64,000 bases of DNA. Origin: Phalacrocorax aristotelis (taxonomy: Eukaryota > Chordata > Aves > Suliformes > Phalacrocoracidae). Below are positions 11,727 through 23,300 of the stretch, piece after piece; position 1 is the first letter of the stretch, and each line of letters starts with the position of its first letter. Below the pieces are notes generated by a model. That model worked only from the letters and a program-made list of their open reading frames with translations. It was not told where the DNA came from and made no database searches. The DNA lies in the NCBI RefSeq assembly GCF_949628215.1, contig NC_134276.1:34273226-34337225 (forward strand). Reading direction: 5' to 3'. Position numbers and translations under genes: made by a program.

Positions 11727-11883
11727 CAGCGACCCCACTGCCCCGCCGTCCCCGTCACCGCCGCGGCGCAGCGCAGCGCCCCGCAGACCGCCCGGCCCCG
11801 CCCCCTTCGCCGCGCCGCCCCGCCCACCGGCGCGCGCCTCCGCTCTCGCGACGCTTCCCACCGCCGCGCTCCCATTAGCGGGA

Positions 11884-11910
11884 ATTGGAGGCCGCCCCGG
11901 AAGGGCGGGG
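11884..11910 (-). promoter_or_regulatory. core promoter cluster: CCAAT box, ETS site, GC box
   Basis: On the minus strand a CCAAT box lies at 11884-11888, an ETS-type CTTCCGG at 11897-11903 and an Sp1-type CCCCGCCC at 11903-11910. More GC boxes lie downstream near 11794-11805 and 11817-11825. The order and spacing fit a TATA-less promoter firing toward lower coordinates with a start around 11.80-11.87 kb. This is inference from motifs only. Confidence 0.5.
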
Positions 11911-13444
11911 GAGCGGGGGGTGGTTGCGCGCGGGCCCTGTTTCAATTCGCGACTGCCGCGGGGGTCGCGCGCGCTGTCCGCGGCGGTTACGCGGTCTCCC
12001 CTCACGGGAGCAAAGCCCGACTCGTTCCTGCCTGGCCGTGAGGGAAGGGGGGGACACCCCGCCCGACACGCCAGGTCCGCCCCGGCGCCCCCCACAGAGC
12101 GGGGCGCGGTCCGGGGGGCGCTGCGACCCGCTCCGGCTGCAGCACCCCTACCGAAGAGCACCCGCAGCCGGGGCCAGGAGCTGCCCCGCGGCACGGGTGC
12201 GGTGTTCACAGAGCTCGGCCCTCCTCGCCGTGCCTGGCACCGTAGTCGGAGCCTTTGCAAAGCCCCCGGGAGGTAGCGTGCCTGCGAGGTGGGCCGTTCC
12301 TGCCTAGGCAGGCTGGGCTGGGGGCCTGCGTTCTGGTTGCTCGTGAAAGCTGCTCCTGCCAGGCTGGCTTTCCAGCTGGCGGGCTGGCTCAGCAGGGTAG
12401 ACGGGTTAGAGGCTAGAGTCTGGTTTTAGGCAGACAAGGCACAGACAGAAGACAGTCAAGCCCTGTCTGAAACACTTGCGCCGTTCCTCCCTTCCCACTC
12501 CTTTGTAAACTGAATGCTGCCAGATTATCAGGTGTGCTGTTTACCCCAGCAAATGCGCAACTGATCTTCAAATCCTCGCAAGTTACAATGGAGGTATGAG
12601 TTTATGTCCTGTTGAGGCCTGAGATTTCTTTCTGTTTGTGTGGAAACGGTAGTCTCATGTAGCTTCCCAACGTTGCTCCGTTCCAGCAGCAGCTCCTTCA
12701 GGCAGCAACCAGACAACAGTGAGGGCGCAAATGAGGAAGCATGTTGAATGATACGCAATGGATAGTCTAACACTGTTGGCTAACAGCTCTGCTCCTAAAA
12801 GAGAGACTTCCAGAATCTGGACAGGTCTTTCTGACACTCAGTGTATGAGAGCAAACCTCAGGAGGAGGAACAACAGAACCAGAGTTCTGCTGTGGCTACA
12901 GACGTAGACAAGGCAGCATGTGGTTGCAACAGCTTCTGGAAGACGGAAAAGAAAGCCCCCAAAGCTGAATTCAGCAAGAATTCAAAATTAGTATACTGGG
13001 GGAGGGGGTAGGGAAGGAAAAAAGAAATAAAAATCATAAAAAGATGGTAGCCTTGTAGCTTTTTCAGCACTGGGGATTTCAAAGTCTAACATGCCCACTT
13101 TACAGAGACAGACAAACAGTGAGAGAATACCCTGACTTCCTTATAAGTTGCATTTTTTTCTGGGTGCCACCTGAGCCCTATAAAAAGTGTATGAGAATTT
13201 TTGCTACTGGATCTCCATTACTTTTCTGGATAATTCCTGCTTCTGCCTAGCTTCTGTTTTCACTTAAGCTGTGGCTTTTATTTCTGTTTAGCTCTTGATC
13301 ATAGGCTGTTTCTGGGTTGTGTAATCATTTTAGACACTTCAGAAGTCAGGATGTGCGTTCACTTACTCATTTTGCCAACAGGTAGATAAACTACAATAGC
13401 TGTACAACAAAGCCCACAAACCGTGCACAGACTAGGAAGAGAAA

Positions 13445-14312
13445 AGGAATGAAGGATTCAGTGAAGTTTTCAGGAGAGATCTGGACAAACTGGAGAGCTG
13501 GGCAATAAGCAACCACATGAAGTTTTACAAGGGCAAGTGCTGGATTTTACACCTGGGGCACGGCAACCCTGGATGTACGTACAGGCTGGGGAACGAGAGG
13601 CTGGAGAGCAGCTCTGCAGAGAGGGACCTGGGGGTTCCCAGGTTCCTGTTCATGTTCAAGTTGAACATGAGCCAACAGTTTGCCCTGGCAGCCAAGAGGG
13701 CCAACCGTGTCCTGGGGTGCATCAAGCCCTGCATTGCAGCCAGTCGAGGGAGGGGATTGTCCCGCTCTGCTCTGTGCTGGTGCAGCCTCACCCCGAGTGC
13801 TGTGTGCAGTTTTGGGCACCACAGTATATTAAGGATATAAAGCTACTAGAGATTGTCCATAGAAGGGTACAAAGTTGGTGAAAGGTTTAGAGGGGAAACC
13901 ATATGAAGAGCGGCTGAAGTCTTGGTTTGTTCAGCCTGAAGAAGAGGAGACTGAGGGGAGACCTCATCGTGGTCTGCAGCTTCCTCTCAAGGGGAGGAGG
14001 AGGGGCAGCGCTGATCTCTTCTCCCTGGTGACCAGTGACAGGACCCGAGGGAGTGGCATGAAGATGTGCCAGGGGAGGTTTAGGTTGGATATTAGGAAAA
14101 GGTTCTTCACCCAGAGGGTGGTAGAGCACTGGAACAGGCTCCCCAGGGAGGCAGTCACGGCGCCAAGCCTGGCGATATTCAAGAAGCACTTGGACAATGC
14201 TCTCAGAGACATGGTGTGCATTTGGGGTTGTCCTGTGCAGGGACAGGAGTTGGACTTGACGATCCTCCTGGGTCCCTTCCAGCTCAGGATATTCTATAAT
14301 TCCTGGTTCTGA
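13445..14312 (+). mobile_element. CR1 LINE, 5'-truncated, 3' half of ORF2 plus 3' tail
   Basis: The sequence follows avian CR1 closely, from the 'ggagagatctggacaaactggagagctggg' region to the 3' tail ending 'attctataattcc' at about 14300. Broken ORF2 pieces include [38 protein letters not shown], a degenerate SVVPSDRTRG-type block (LVTSDRTRGSG) and the EHWNRLPREAV motif. These lie in two frames (start in 13517-13840, remainder in 13875-14312), so a frameshift separates them. The copy is inactive. Its orientation is opposite to the flanking genes. Confidence 0.93.
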
Positions 14313-17300
14313 AGTATGTCACAGTGTTAGCTAAGTGGGACAAATAAAAGGTTTCTCATATTCCTGGGGGCTGCAGGTCCCTATGGGATGGGGAGAAAGT
14401 AAATGAATAATGGAATCAAATGCCACTCAAGTTAGTCATCATTTCAGTCCCCACTGAGACCAGCCGGGCTTGGAAATCTTGATAATGAAAAATTCTGTAA
14501 AAGGGTTTTGTTGTTTTTCATGTATCAAGACTTATAGTAGGCAAAAAATTTCCAAAACAAAATAGATCTGGAAGCAACGTAAACATGAGAAAGCATGCTT
14601 TAAAAATAAATTCAAGCCTTTTATTCCCTTTGTTTCATAATTCCCCTTAGACTATTCAGAATAATGAGTTCTTATGGCTCCCTGCCAAAACCTTGGAAAA
14701 AATCAAGGTTTACCCTCATCAGGAAACTATGAAACACAACCCACAGCACGCCATTGTTTGTCAGCAAAAATATGTTTTTATACAATAATGAAAACGGGGA
14801 TAGCTTTGAAATAGTGATTTATGAGTGGGTTTTTTTTTTTACAACTGATTTAAACACTGCCTAGGTAAAAACACAGGAAACTTGGCTGGTCAACCAACAC
14901 TTCTTAAAATGTATATTAATTATGAAGAAATAGAATATCAGTTTCTGGGCTCTGGTATTTTGCATCCTGTTCAGTTTTATATTTTTCAGGGCAGGGCCTG
15001 GCCCATCAGAGGCTGTCCTGCTACACCACACCAGGGGACAGGGCAGGCAGGGGATGGCCCCTACCCAGGCCATCGGGCACCTCCATGGGGACAGGGACAG
15101 GCCAAGGCCTTGCTGGGACAAGAGTCTGCCTTTGGGGGCCAGGATCAGGCCCAGTGAGAGGAGCCAGCATCAGGTGAAGCTGCCTGGCTGGGGTTGTGCA
15201 CCTGTACTGGTTTCTGCCTGCTCTTTCAGTATCAAAAATAGGCATCTTTAGAATCTTTTTGTCAGAAATAGAGCCATGTCCCTGGAACTATCCTGAGTCA
15301 CTGTCTGCACCTGTCTTTTAAGCTTGATATTTTCAGGATCACTGGCTTGGAGCAACTTATTGAAAGATTATCTCAGACTGACTTGTACGTCATCCCCCTA
15401 AGGTACTGAATGCCAGTTCTATAAAAGGAGATGAAGAACTAGTCGGTGACTTTATGGCCATTCTCCATCCATTTCCTTACTCGCCCCTTAGATTTTTTTT
15501 CCTCTGTCCATGAAAACTACACTGTTGTGTGATTGTGTTGGTGGGTTCTTTTTTTACAATACTACCACTGAAAAATGTCCCTCTATAACTAAAGCTGTAT
15601 TAAGTTCAGGCAAGACTTTAAATTACATCCAGTAAACCACACTGATATATAATATGGATTGCCTTCTCAAAGGCAGATAGGTAATTTATAGTCTTTGTAT
15701 TCCTGCCTTTAACAGGAGGCGTAGCACACAGCTCTTGTCTCAAAACCTGGGTAAGCCTTTCCATCGATCCCCTTGCAGCAAGCTGGGAAGGACCTGCCAT
15801 GCCTGATACTATTCCCTCCTCAAAAAAAAAAAAATCTAAAGCTTGTAATGTAATAAATAATTTCATGAATGACTTTTAGTGGTTTATCTATTTACAACAC
15901 ACCCTTCTGCTCCCCAGCCCAGCTACCTGCTTCTGCATCGGCACTGCTTCTAGGCTGTGCCAGCATGAACATTTGTGAAATCAAACAGTAAATGAGGTTG
16001 AACTGAGAAGTCTAGAAAACAACGTGCTTTCCTTCCTTTTTGCTGATCCAGTTCACCAACATAATAAATGTGTCAGCGTGGTGCTGGGGATAGCACAGAG
16101 ACAACCGAGAATGGAAACAGCTTAAATGGGCTCGTTCTGCCGCCGAGTGCATACCCACGTGTTGACTTGCTTTGCCATTTAGACCCTGCTCAGCGGCTCC
16201 TTGAAAACACTCCTGACACACCTATCAACTGCAAAACTGGAACTCTTCGCCTGAGTGAGCAGTTTCATTAGTCATCCTGTCGTGGATCTTTGGCCTGGGT
16301 TGGACCACGGCGTTTGTCTCTGACGAGGGTTGGTTTTATGGCACTATGGTTTAACGCGATGACATTTTCTGGTTTCTTTTCACCGAATGTTTCATGAATC
16401 GTGTTTCCAGTGACGTGTTTGAGAAGTCATTTTTATTTGCACGTTCTTGGATAATTCAACTCCATTTTTCAACAGTGAAAAGCTAATTATCTATGTAACT
16501 ATGTTGTGGCTGTTACCGGTTTTTCTTTCCCTGGAGATTGATCTGTAACTTACACGCGTCATCTTCCAAAACAATATGCATAAAGGGCAGAGTCCACAGA
16601 CTACACACTGAATTCATCCCTCTGCTGGCCAGTTATGTCCTGCTGACAAATGAGTTCTCAGAGCCAACTTAATAGGCCTTTTAATGCAAAATGGGAAGCG
16701 TCACAAACTAACCTTATCAAAAGATGCTTTGTACTGCATAAAGATGGTTTCAGATGCTACGAGATTCTTATCCAAAGGCTTGGAAGGCTCTCTGGATTCA
16801 CATCCTTTCTGCACATTGTGTTTACTTAGAGGATGTGATAACGCCGTCACTATGTTACACAAGAGCGTACAATAATAACTGGAGCTGGCTGGGAAGCAAA
16901 ATTTTTATTCTACAGGAAATTCCAGCTTGTCAATATTTTGTTTCATCGAGTGCAGGAACAAAACGCGTTGGCTCTGCAGCCTTTCTGGCAAAAATGGAAC
17001 AATCCTTCTTTGCCAGCTGACAAGCCCAGGGAGCCAAGAAACCAACTGAGCAGTCGGCATATTGCCAGGGAGCCAGATAGCCAGTCAGCTGAGCTACAGT
17101 CAGCAGCCAGCTTGGCTGGGTTTCTGGCCAGCAGCCACAGCCAGATCACGGCTTAAGCTTCTGTAGAAAGTTTTGATGGAACCGGGATGATCCAGTACTT
17201 CCAGTCCCAATCTGTTCCAGTTAGAAACTGTTCAAACAACCCCGCTCAATAACTGACTGCTGTCAGAAAAGAATGTAACTGTACTGCACTTTGGATTCCT

Positions 17301-19914
17301 TAAGGATTTCTTCAGCTTTTCTCTTGTGATTTCTGCACACATTTATTGCTAGAATGAGGTGATTAAATCAAGGAATTTTTCTGTAAGCTTCAATGATGCT
17401 ACCCAAGCCTGTGAGGGGGTTTTCAGGGTGTCCATCATTGCTAGTTTTGTGATTATTGTTATTCAAATAACATTGCATGCTGGCATTACCTACTAGTATC
17501 TGCTTGTGTATGCCTGCTTACCAGAAGGTACAGTTACTGTGGGCAATACACTATTAGATTGAAAAACCTCTTACAGAAGTCCGCTATCAGATAACACACT
17601 GTCTCATTGTCTTCAGTCCGTGTTTGTGGATGATTTTAAGCCAGGATGAACTTGCCAGAAATGCAATAATGAGGCAAATGCATCTTCTGAACTAGGTAAA
17701 ACATACCGATCTTTACTGATACTACATTGGTAATGTTGAGATCAGCACCGATACAGAGATCCCCCTTCACTGTCAGAACTAGCCGTGCTCAGGTGCTAAG
17801 TTTGCTGAATGTAACCTTAAAGATTATTGCAGAATTCCGGCAGTGTTCCGGTTATCTTTCGGTGTTTTTTTTTTGGAAAAGGTAACAGTCAGGTTTTGTA
17901 AAAAAATGACAAAAATGGCAAAAATCTTTGCCTTCCTGCAGTGTACAATTATGGCATCAATGTAAAAGGTATCAGCTGCTTTTTTCAAATGTTTAGAGAA
18001 TGTCTGTCGCAGGATAAATCTCACAATTTCTTACATCTGCACATGCTGTACACTCTGTACACTTCTGATTTTGTTTCCAACCAGTCGCTGCGCGTACTTC
18101 CTCTGTAAAGCCCAGAGATGTCATATACCATCGTTACTTCAACTGTGGTAGCTCCAGGGAACAATGAATTCCCTTGTAAACGTTTAGTGGTAATTAAATT
18201 TTCTGCAACGTCATCTATTTGAGTAGTCTGTAATACTCCTGCTGTGAAATCAGGAACAACAGATGCTCTGCTGAGCTACACTGCAAATCTTGTTCCTTCC
18301 ACATGTAAATAAACCCAACTCTTATTTTCTCTCTCAAATTCAACTACTGCAGAGATGCTACGGCAGTCTTGGTGAATCCCATCCTCTTACCATCTGGATT
18401 CCAAATGGATTTTATGGCCGTTGCTTTGCCTTTCATTGACCGTTATATTTTCTGTGCACGGCCCAGTTTATTGCTGTTTTTACAGTGTTTATTCTTGAAC
18501 TGGAAATCATTTGCATTGTGAGTCTTTTCCCACACTGAAAACAGTTTAATGTGCTGTTCGTGGTGCGCTTTCTTCTCCATTCCTGGTGGATTTGATACAC
18601 AGTTTGCTGTGTGCTGCTGCAACATATCTTAAAGTGTGCTCTTCATCTCAGATGCAATAATTTGAGCATATGTTTAAGGTTTAAGCCAGTCTCAAGCATT
18701 ATGTCCATTTGGATTGCTCAGTTTTATATTCCACACACAAACAACTGCTGTCGTGTGTCACTTAAGTCTCCCTGATTCTTAATTTCCTCAGTGTTGTCAC
18801 ATACTCAGAGGTTATTTCATTTCTTCCCTGATTCAGTATATAAAAGATATGGTCTTTAAACATGAGTGCATTTTAATGAAAGTGTTATTGTCTTTTCCAT
18901 CAAAATATTGAAGGGAAACTAACAAATCCTTACACTGCTTGGTGACACCTTTTTCTGTAATAATAGGAGTATTCATAGCTTCTCCCAAACTTCATTTTCA
19001 GTTCTCTCAAAAAAATAAAAGGAAGCTAATAGTGCAAGGAGTCAATTGCCTGAGATGAACTAGGAGTGCTTCACTCCTCCATCCATGTGGCTATATAAAA
19101 GCTCACTGTACTTCAAAGAATCCCGAAACGCCTTATGTCGGAGAGAGGGAATTGTTACCCCAGGGGGCTGCCGTTGTGAAAAATGGCCACTGTAATGCTC
19201 CTTTCCAAGGACCTCTTTGCAAATCACTCTTGAAGATGGAAGATCTTGGCCAGAATGAGACAAAGAATAGAAATGCCTGAAAGAAATACCGTGCATTCTT
19301 CCCTACCGCTGTAAGGTTTCTGAGTAGCTGTTTCTGAGCTACCTTTGCTGAAGGCTGTTTCATTTTCCCAATGAAATTTTGCCAGGAAGAGTTTTGATTT
19401 CAGAAATGTTACATTTACACAGCCTATTGAGAATCAAATAAGTTAAATTTTTCAACTGTAACTGAAGCCAATCAGAGCACAAATGCAGAATGCAAGCAAT
19501 GTCTGAAGTGTATTTCCAGCATACATCTAGTTTAGCTGAAGTGCTGGGAGTGACGATTACCTCCCGTACTCCTGATGTGTGGTGTACCGCGTCTGGAGTC
19601 TGCTGGGTCAGTAACCGAACGGGCAGGGTAACGATAAACTATACCTGAGTCTAAATAGGAGTGATTTTAAAAACTTCTGCATCTAAAGATATGTGGGTAA
19701 TGATTATCGTAATGTCTATAATATTCTGACATTAAGTCAAGGTGCAGCTTGAAAAATAACATGCCTGGCACTTTCTGGAAGAAGCAGCTCCACAGTTTTG
19801 CTTTGGCTGGTAAGACAGTGCATGAATGGAACAGGTCCTAGCTCCTAAGAACAAGTCTTCATATTTCTTTGCTGCAAAAATGTGACATGCAGAAAATGTC
19901 TGTTGCAGAGCAAC
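14313..19914. other. intergenic DNA between the two CR1 copies
   Basis: No gene seen. 15000-15220 is a GC-rich patch with repeated short purine/GC words ('ggggacagggcagg', 'ggggacagggacagg') and no coding signature. 17020-17150 is a low-complexity stretch built from 'gccag' and 'cagc' words. T runs occur at about 14829-14840 and A runs at about 15823-15834. Confidence 0.5.
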
Positions 19915-20303
19915 AAAAATGTTCCTGGAGAAGGGAAGACTGAGGGGGGATCTCATCAATACCTACAAGTATCTAAAGGGTGGGTGTCAGGATGGTGGGA
20001 CCAGACTCTTTTCAGTGGTGCCCAATGACAGGACAAGGGGCAATGGGCACAAGCTGGAACACAGGAAGTTCCACCTCAATATGAGGAAAAAATTCTTTCC
20101 TGTGAGGGTGCCAGAGCAGTGGCACAGGCTGCCCAGGGAGGCTGTGGAGTCTCCTTCCCCGGAGACAATCAAAACCCGCCTGGACGTGTCCCTGTGCCCC
20201 CTGCTCTGGGTGTCCCTGCTCAAGCAGGGGGGTTGGACAAGATGATCTCCAGGGGTCCCTTCCAACCCCTGCCATTCTGTGATTCTGTGATTCTGTATTA
20301 TCA
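19915..20303 (+). mobile_element. CR1 LINE, 3' end, 5'-truncated
   Basis: It begins within the conserved 'ttcctggagaagggaagactgaggggggatctcatc' segment and runs through the C-terminus of ORF2. Readable blocks are [39 protein letters not shown] and the [14 protein letters not shown] motif. It continues into the 3'UTR ('ggttggacaagatgatctccaggggtcccttcc') and ends in the octamer-like repeat attctgtg-attctgtg-attctgta near 20275-20298. It is better preserved than the ancient copy at 2.2 kb, hence younger. Confidence 0.95.
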
Positions 20304-23300
20304 AGTTACAGCTCACTTGGTTGTGACAGTGAATCGAAGGTTTCAAGGGTCAAACGTGACTTCGAATTATACATCTTGGTAAGACCATGCATCATTGGGT
20401 TCTTTAGACCATGTACCAATGATGTATTAATTTTTCTTTTAATTAAGAAAAATAATTTTTAAGTTTATTGAAAGTAAAGTATCTTCTCTGTGGTCACTGA
20501 TGCTTTGAAGCTATGGATATATATACATTAAAAACCCCAAAACATTTTCCATAAAAAGGGGAATAATCCATTGTCTGCTTGCTCAATTGCAAGAAATCGC
20601 ATTTAAGAATATTTGAAACCATAAAAAGAAATATATTAAAATTAAATTGTTTGAACTTTAACAATGTGTCATCATTTACAACTGATAAGATGCTATTCTA
20701 GCTATAAATGAATGGAAAAGTAATATTTGCTTTCAGATGATTGCCGAGGACACATGCTGCATAATAAAGCACATGTGCTATAGACAAGTCAGAATTTGAT
20801 CCTGAAAGCTGTGTTGTAAAAGTAGTCAATTATTTTTTTTCCCTTATCTGCCAAAAAGTTTCCAGAATTACCAGCAGCTTTTTTTGTTTCATTGGCTCTG
20901 AATACACAGAAATGTTGAGGCCTGTCCCCGCGAGATGGTTATGGAGAGATTGCAGGCAAAAGGTTTCCTAACCATGATTTTCTGTTCCTTAGGGGCAGTG
21001 AAGATGGGGTACAGGGAAGAAAGTAGCAGCTGAAGCCTCTATAATACTCATATTTCTTTACTTTACACTAAAAAGTCTACGATAGTCCTAAGCGTAGAAC
21101 CATCTGATCCTTTATGAACTGAAGTTAATGGTATAATAAAGTCACTGAAGGGTAAGTTACGATAACGTACTGATGATGGATTCTTTAGTAATAGAGCCTC
21201 TAAAACACATTGTACCAAGGGAGAAAAATGGAAATGGGTTTCATTTCCCCTACAAGCCTAATTTTACCGTTTTTGTATCAGAAAACCAAGTTACATTTAT
21301 CTAATTTAGCTTATTCATCGGCAAAATGATGTTGATTTTTCAGGGCATCAAAAGCATTTTTATGGCTGTAAGCTGCTTGCTGCGAACGGTTGCGTGGGGA
21401 AGAACGTCAGGGTTTCAGAAGAATCGCTGAGGAGTTCGCACGCGCCTTTTGTTAGGAAACAGTCTAACGTTTTGTGTTCCCATCCTAGTTCTGTCAGGCT
21501 CCGGCAAGGCAGGTTTGCCTGTAGGCACGCTTCTCCTCCTGCCTCGGTCAACCAGGGAGGGGGAACCCTTTGGAGCTTTGCAGCTTTGAATGCTTGATTT
21601 TCCTTATCACAAAAAATAGAGGGTTTTTAGTGAGGCAAAGCGTTAGAACACACAAGTCCACTCCTGATCGCTGGTATGTGATGGGGGAAGAGCCTACACC
21701 TGAGAAGTGCGAAGTGTGGCAGGATCCAGAGTACAGATTATAGCCTGCTTTTTTTTGTTTCTTTGTTTTTTAAGTCAAGGCATTTATTTTCTCTCCTTCT
21801 ATCTCAGGTGTGCCAGGGGAGGATAATTTTCTGTGTAAACGTACTTGAAGAGTCTGCAGAAACCTGATCTATATTGATGATGTTAAGGTTGAGTTTCTAA
21901 GTGAACTTAATGTCAGTTTTATAGATGATGAGTTTTAAGACATGATCTTAAAATTTGAAATTAATATTCATAATTAATGTAAATAATAGATTGCAGTTCA
22001 GCATGGCTATATGGTAACCTTGAGGGCAGTATATATGTGTATGTGCAAGAAAAATACACACTGTGCTAGAGAAGATACCTTATATTCATTAAAATAAATG
22101 TTCCACTGAGGCCTTTAATTTTTAATGTGGGTGTTTTCCAGTTCTGTTCAGAAAAGATAATGATGCACGCTGCAGGTGAAGGAGGCTTGTCAGAGCTAGG
22201 AGCGCTGCTCGCATTGTGGACTGAGGCAGAGAGTACCGTGTAGACAGACTGTTACAGCCCGTCAGTCTTCAGAGGCGTATGGGAGAAGGCAGAAAGTGAA
22301 ATTTAAACTGCCGTGCACTGCACCCTCCTCCCTCTGTGCTCCAAAGCACTTCGTAAGTTCTCCCCACACAGTGATCTCTAGAGCAATTCTGAGGTGGTGT
22401 TGTACAGCTCTTTGTGAACTACATCTTGATTCGTTAGAAAGAAAAACATAATTTAAAAATACTAATGGACTGTGTGTACATAAAGGACTGCTGAGTTTTG
22501 GACTACATTAATTATATATAAAAAAACCCCCAAACCTCTCTGACATTCACCTGAAGTGTGATCATACACACCTCTCTTCTCATGCAACATCCTACCATGG
22601 ATGACGCAGAACTAATGTGAGGTGATCCTAAGTCAAAAGTAATGTTCTGCCAACAGGACGGAGCACTGAGGAGCACGATTACAGATTTTTTTTTGGTCCA
22701 TCTACGCATGTGCTATTTTTACCAGTGACAAAATATTCAGTCGGTGTGACATAACAGGTCTCCTCTGAAACACCTGACACGAAGCTGCACAAAGCACTCG
22801 TGCAGTAGCATATAGGAAGGTTTGCCACATTTCTCTTGAAGAATGCAAAGCTTGCTTTAATATTCAGAGTCTTTCTGTAATTTTCTGAAATTTATGACCG
22901 AAAGAAGCTTGTTTAGACCTCCTCTTCTATTAAATTTCCTACCACTGTAGAAATGTCAGCATTGCCATCCCAGATCCAACATTCCAGCCCATATTCCATC
23001 TCTGACAGTAGTTAACAAACGATGTGTTACATGAAGATGCCCATCATCCAGGGAAGACCAAACATAGAAAACATTTATTTTTAACTTCTGACATCTAATA
23101 ATTTTCTCAAGTTTTTCAGTCTGAGACACAGGATTTCTACAAATGCTCTTGTTAGTGATACAGATTTGATCCTCTAGCTAGTGTTAAATTTCCCTTTTTT
23201 TTTTAATGAAAGTACAAGCTCTGCGCTTCTTTAAAAGCAAATTAGAATGAGATTTTTTACCTTTAACTGAAAGGCTAAACCCATGCAAGAAAGGAGAACG

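Larger units (their letters stand above)
1..11870 (-). other. AKAP11: AKAP11 gene, 5' part (exons 1-3 and introns; continues off the left edge)
   Basis: This is the start of the gene for A-kinase anchoring protein 11 (AKAP220), a large cytoplasmic and vesicle-associated scaffold known to bind PKA regulatory subunits, PP1 and GSK3-beta. Two coding exons are visible (5743-5802 coding part, and 479-595). They join in frame to a 59-residue N-terminus whose SVKK/SFGE junction, MKSLLHSRKELC and VSADECL stretches match what I recall of the vertebrate AKAP11 N-terminus. Exon 1 is non-coding and sits in a CpG island. The large central exon carrying the RII-binding helices lies beyond base 1. DGKH upstream on the same strand matches the human gene order, which supports the call. 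The exact transcription start is not visible; 11870 is an estimate. Confidence 0.88.
11642..11870 (-). other. AKAP11: AKAP11 exon 1, untranslated (5' end approximate)
   Basis: The exon end is fixed by a good donor, GTGTCAG|GTACGG, with the last exon base at 11642. The 5' limit is only estimated from the CCAAT/ETS/GC-box cluster at about 11.88-11.91 kb. The exon is very GC-rich and includes a CCCT tandem repeat in the sense strand. It holds at least one short upstream ORF (11656-11679). A second good-looking donor, CTCA|GTAAGT, with last exon base 11117, could mark an alternative first exon inside the same island. Confidence 0.6.
11050..12310. promoter_or_regulatory. CpG island promoter of AKAP11
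   Basis: About 1.2 kb of very GC-rich, CpG-dense DNA contrasts sharply with the AT-rich flanks. It contains many GC boxes and no TATA box at the presumed start, typical of a housekeeping promoter. It surrounds the AKAP11 exon 1 donor. Several long open frames occur on both strands (up to 291 codons), but their Pro/Arg/Gly/Ala-rich translations simply reflect base composition and are not called as genes. Antisense or divergent transcription toward higher coordinates is possible, but no plus-strand exon could be supported. Confidence 0.85.

Noticed and set aside
11131..12260. Long open frames on both strands of the CpG island (up to 291 codons)
   Set aside because: Translations are Pro/Arg/Gly/Ala-rich in every frame, overlap on both strands, and show no domain; high GC removes stop codons by chance.
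13517..14312. Open frames of 88-145 codons on both strands
   Set aside because: Plus-strand frames are broken CR1 ORF2; minus-strand ones are its shadow.
19919..20382. Open frames of 87-119 codons
   Set aside because: CR1 ORF2 C-terminus and 3'UTR, plus antisense shadows.
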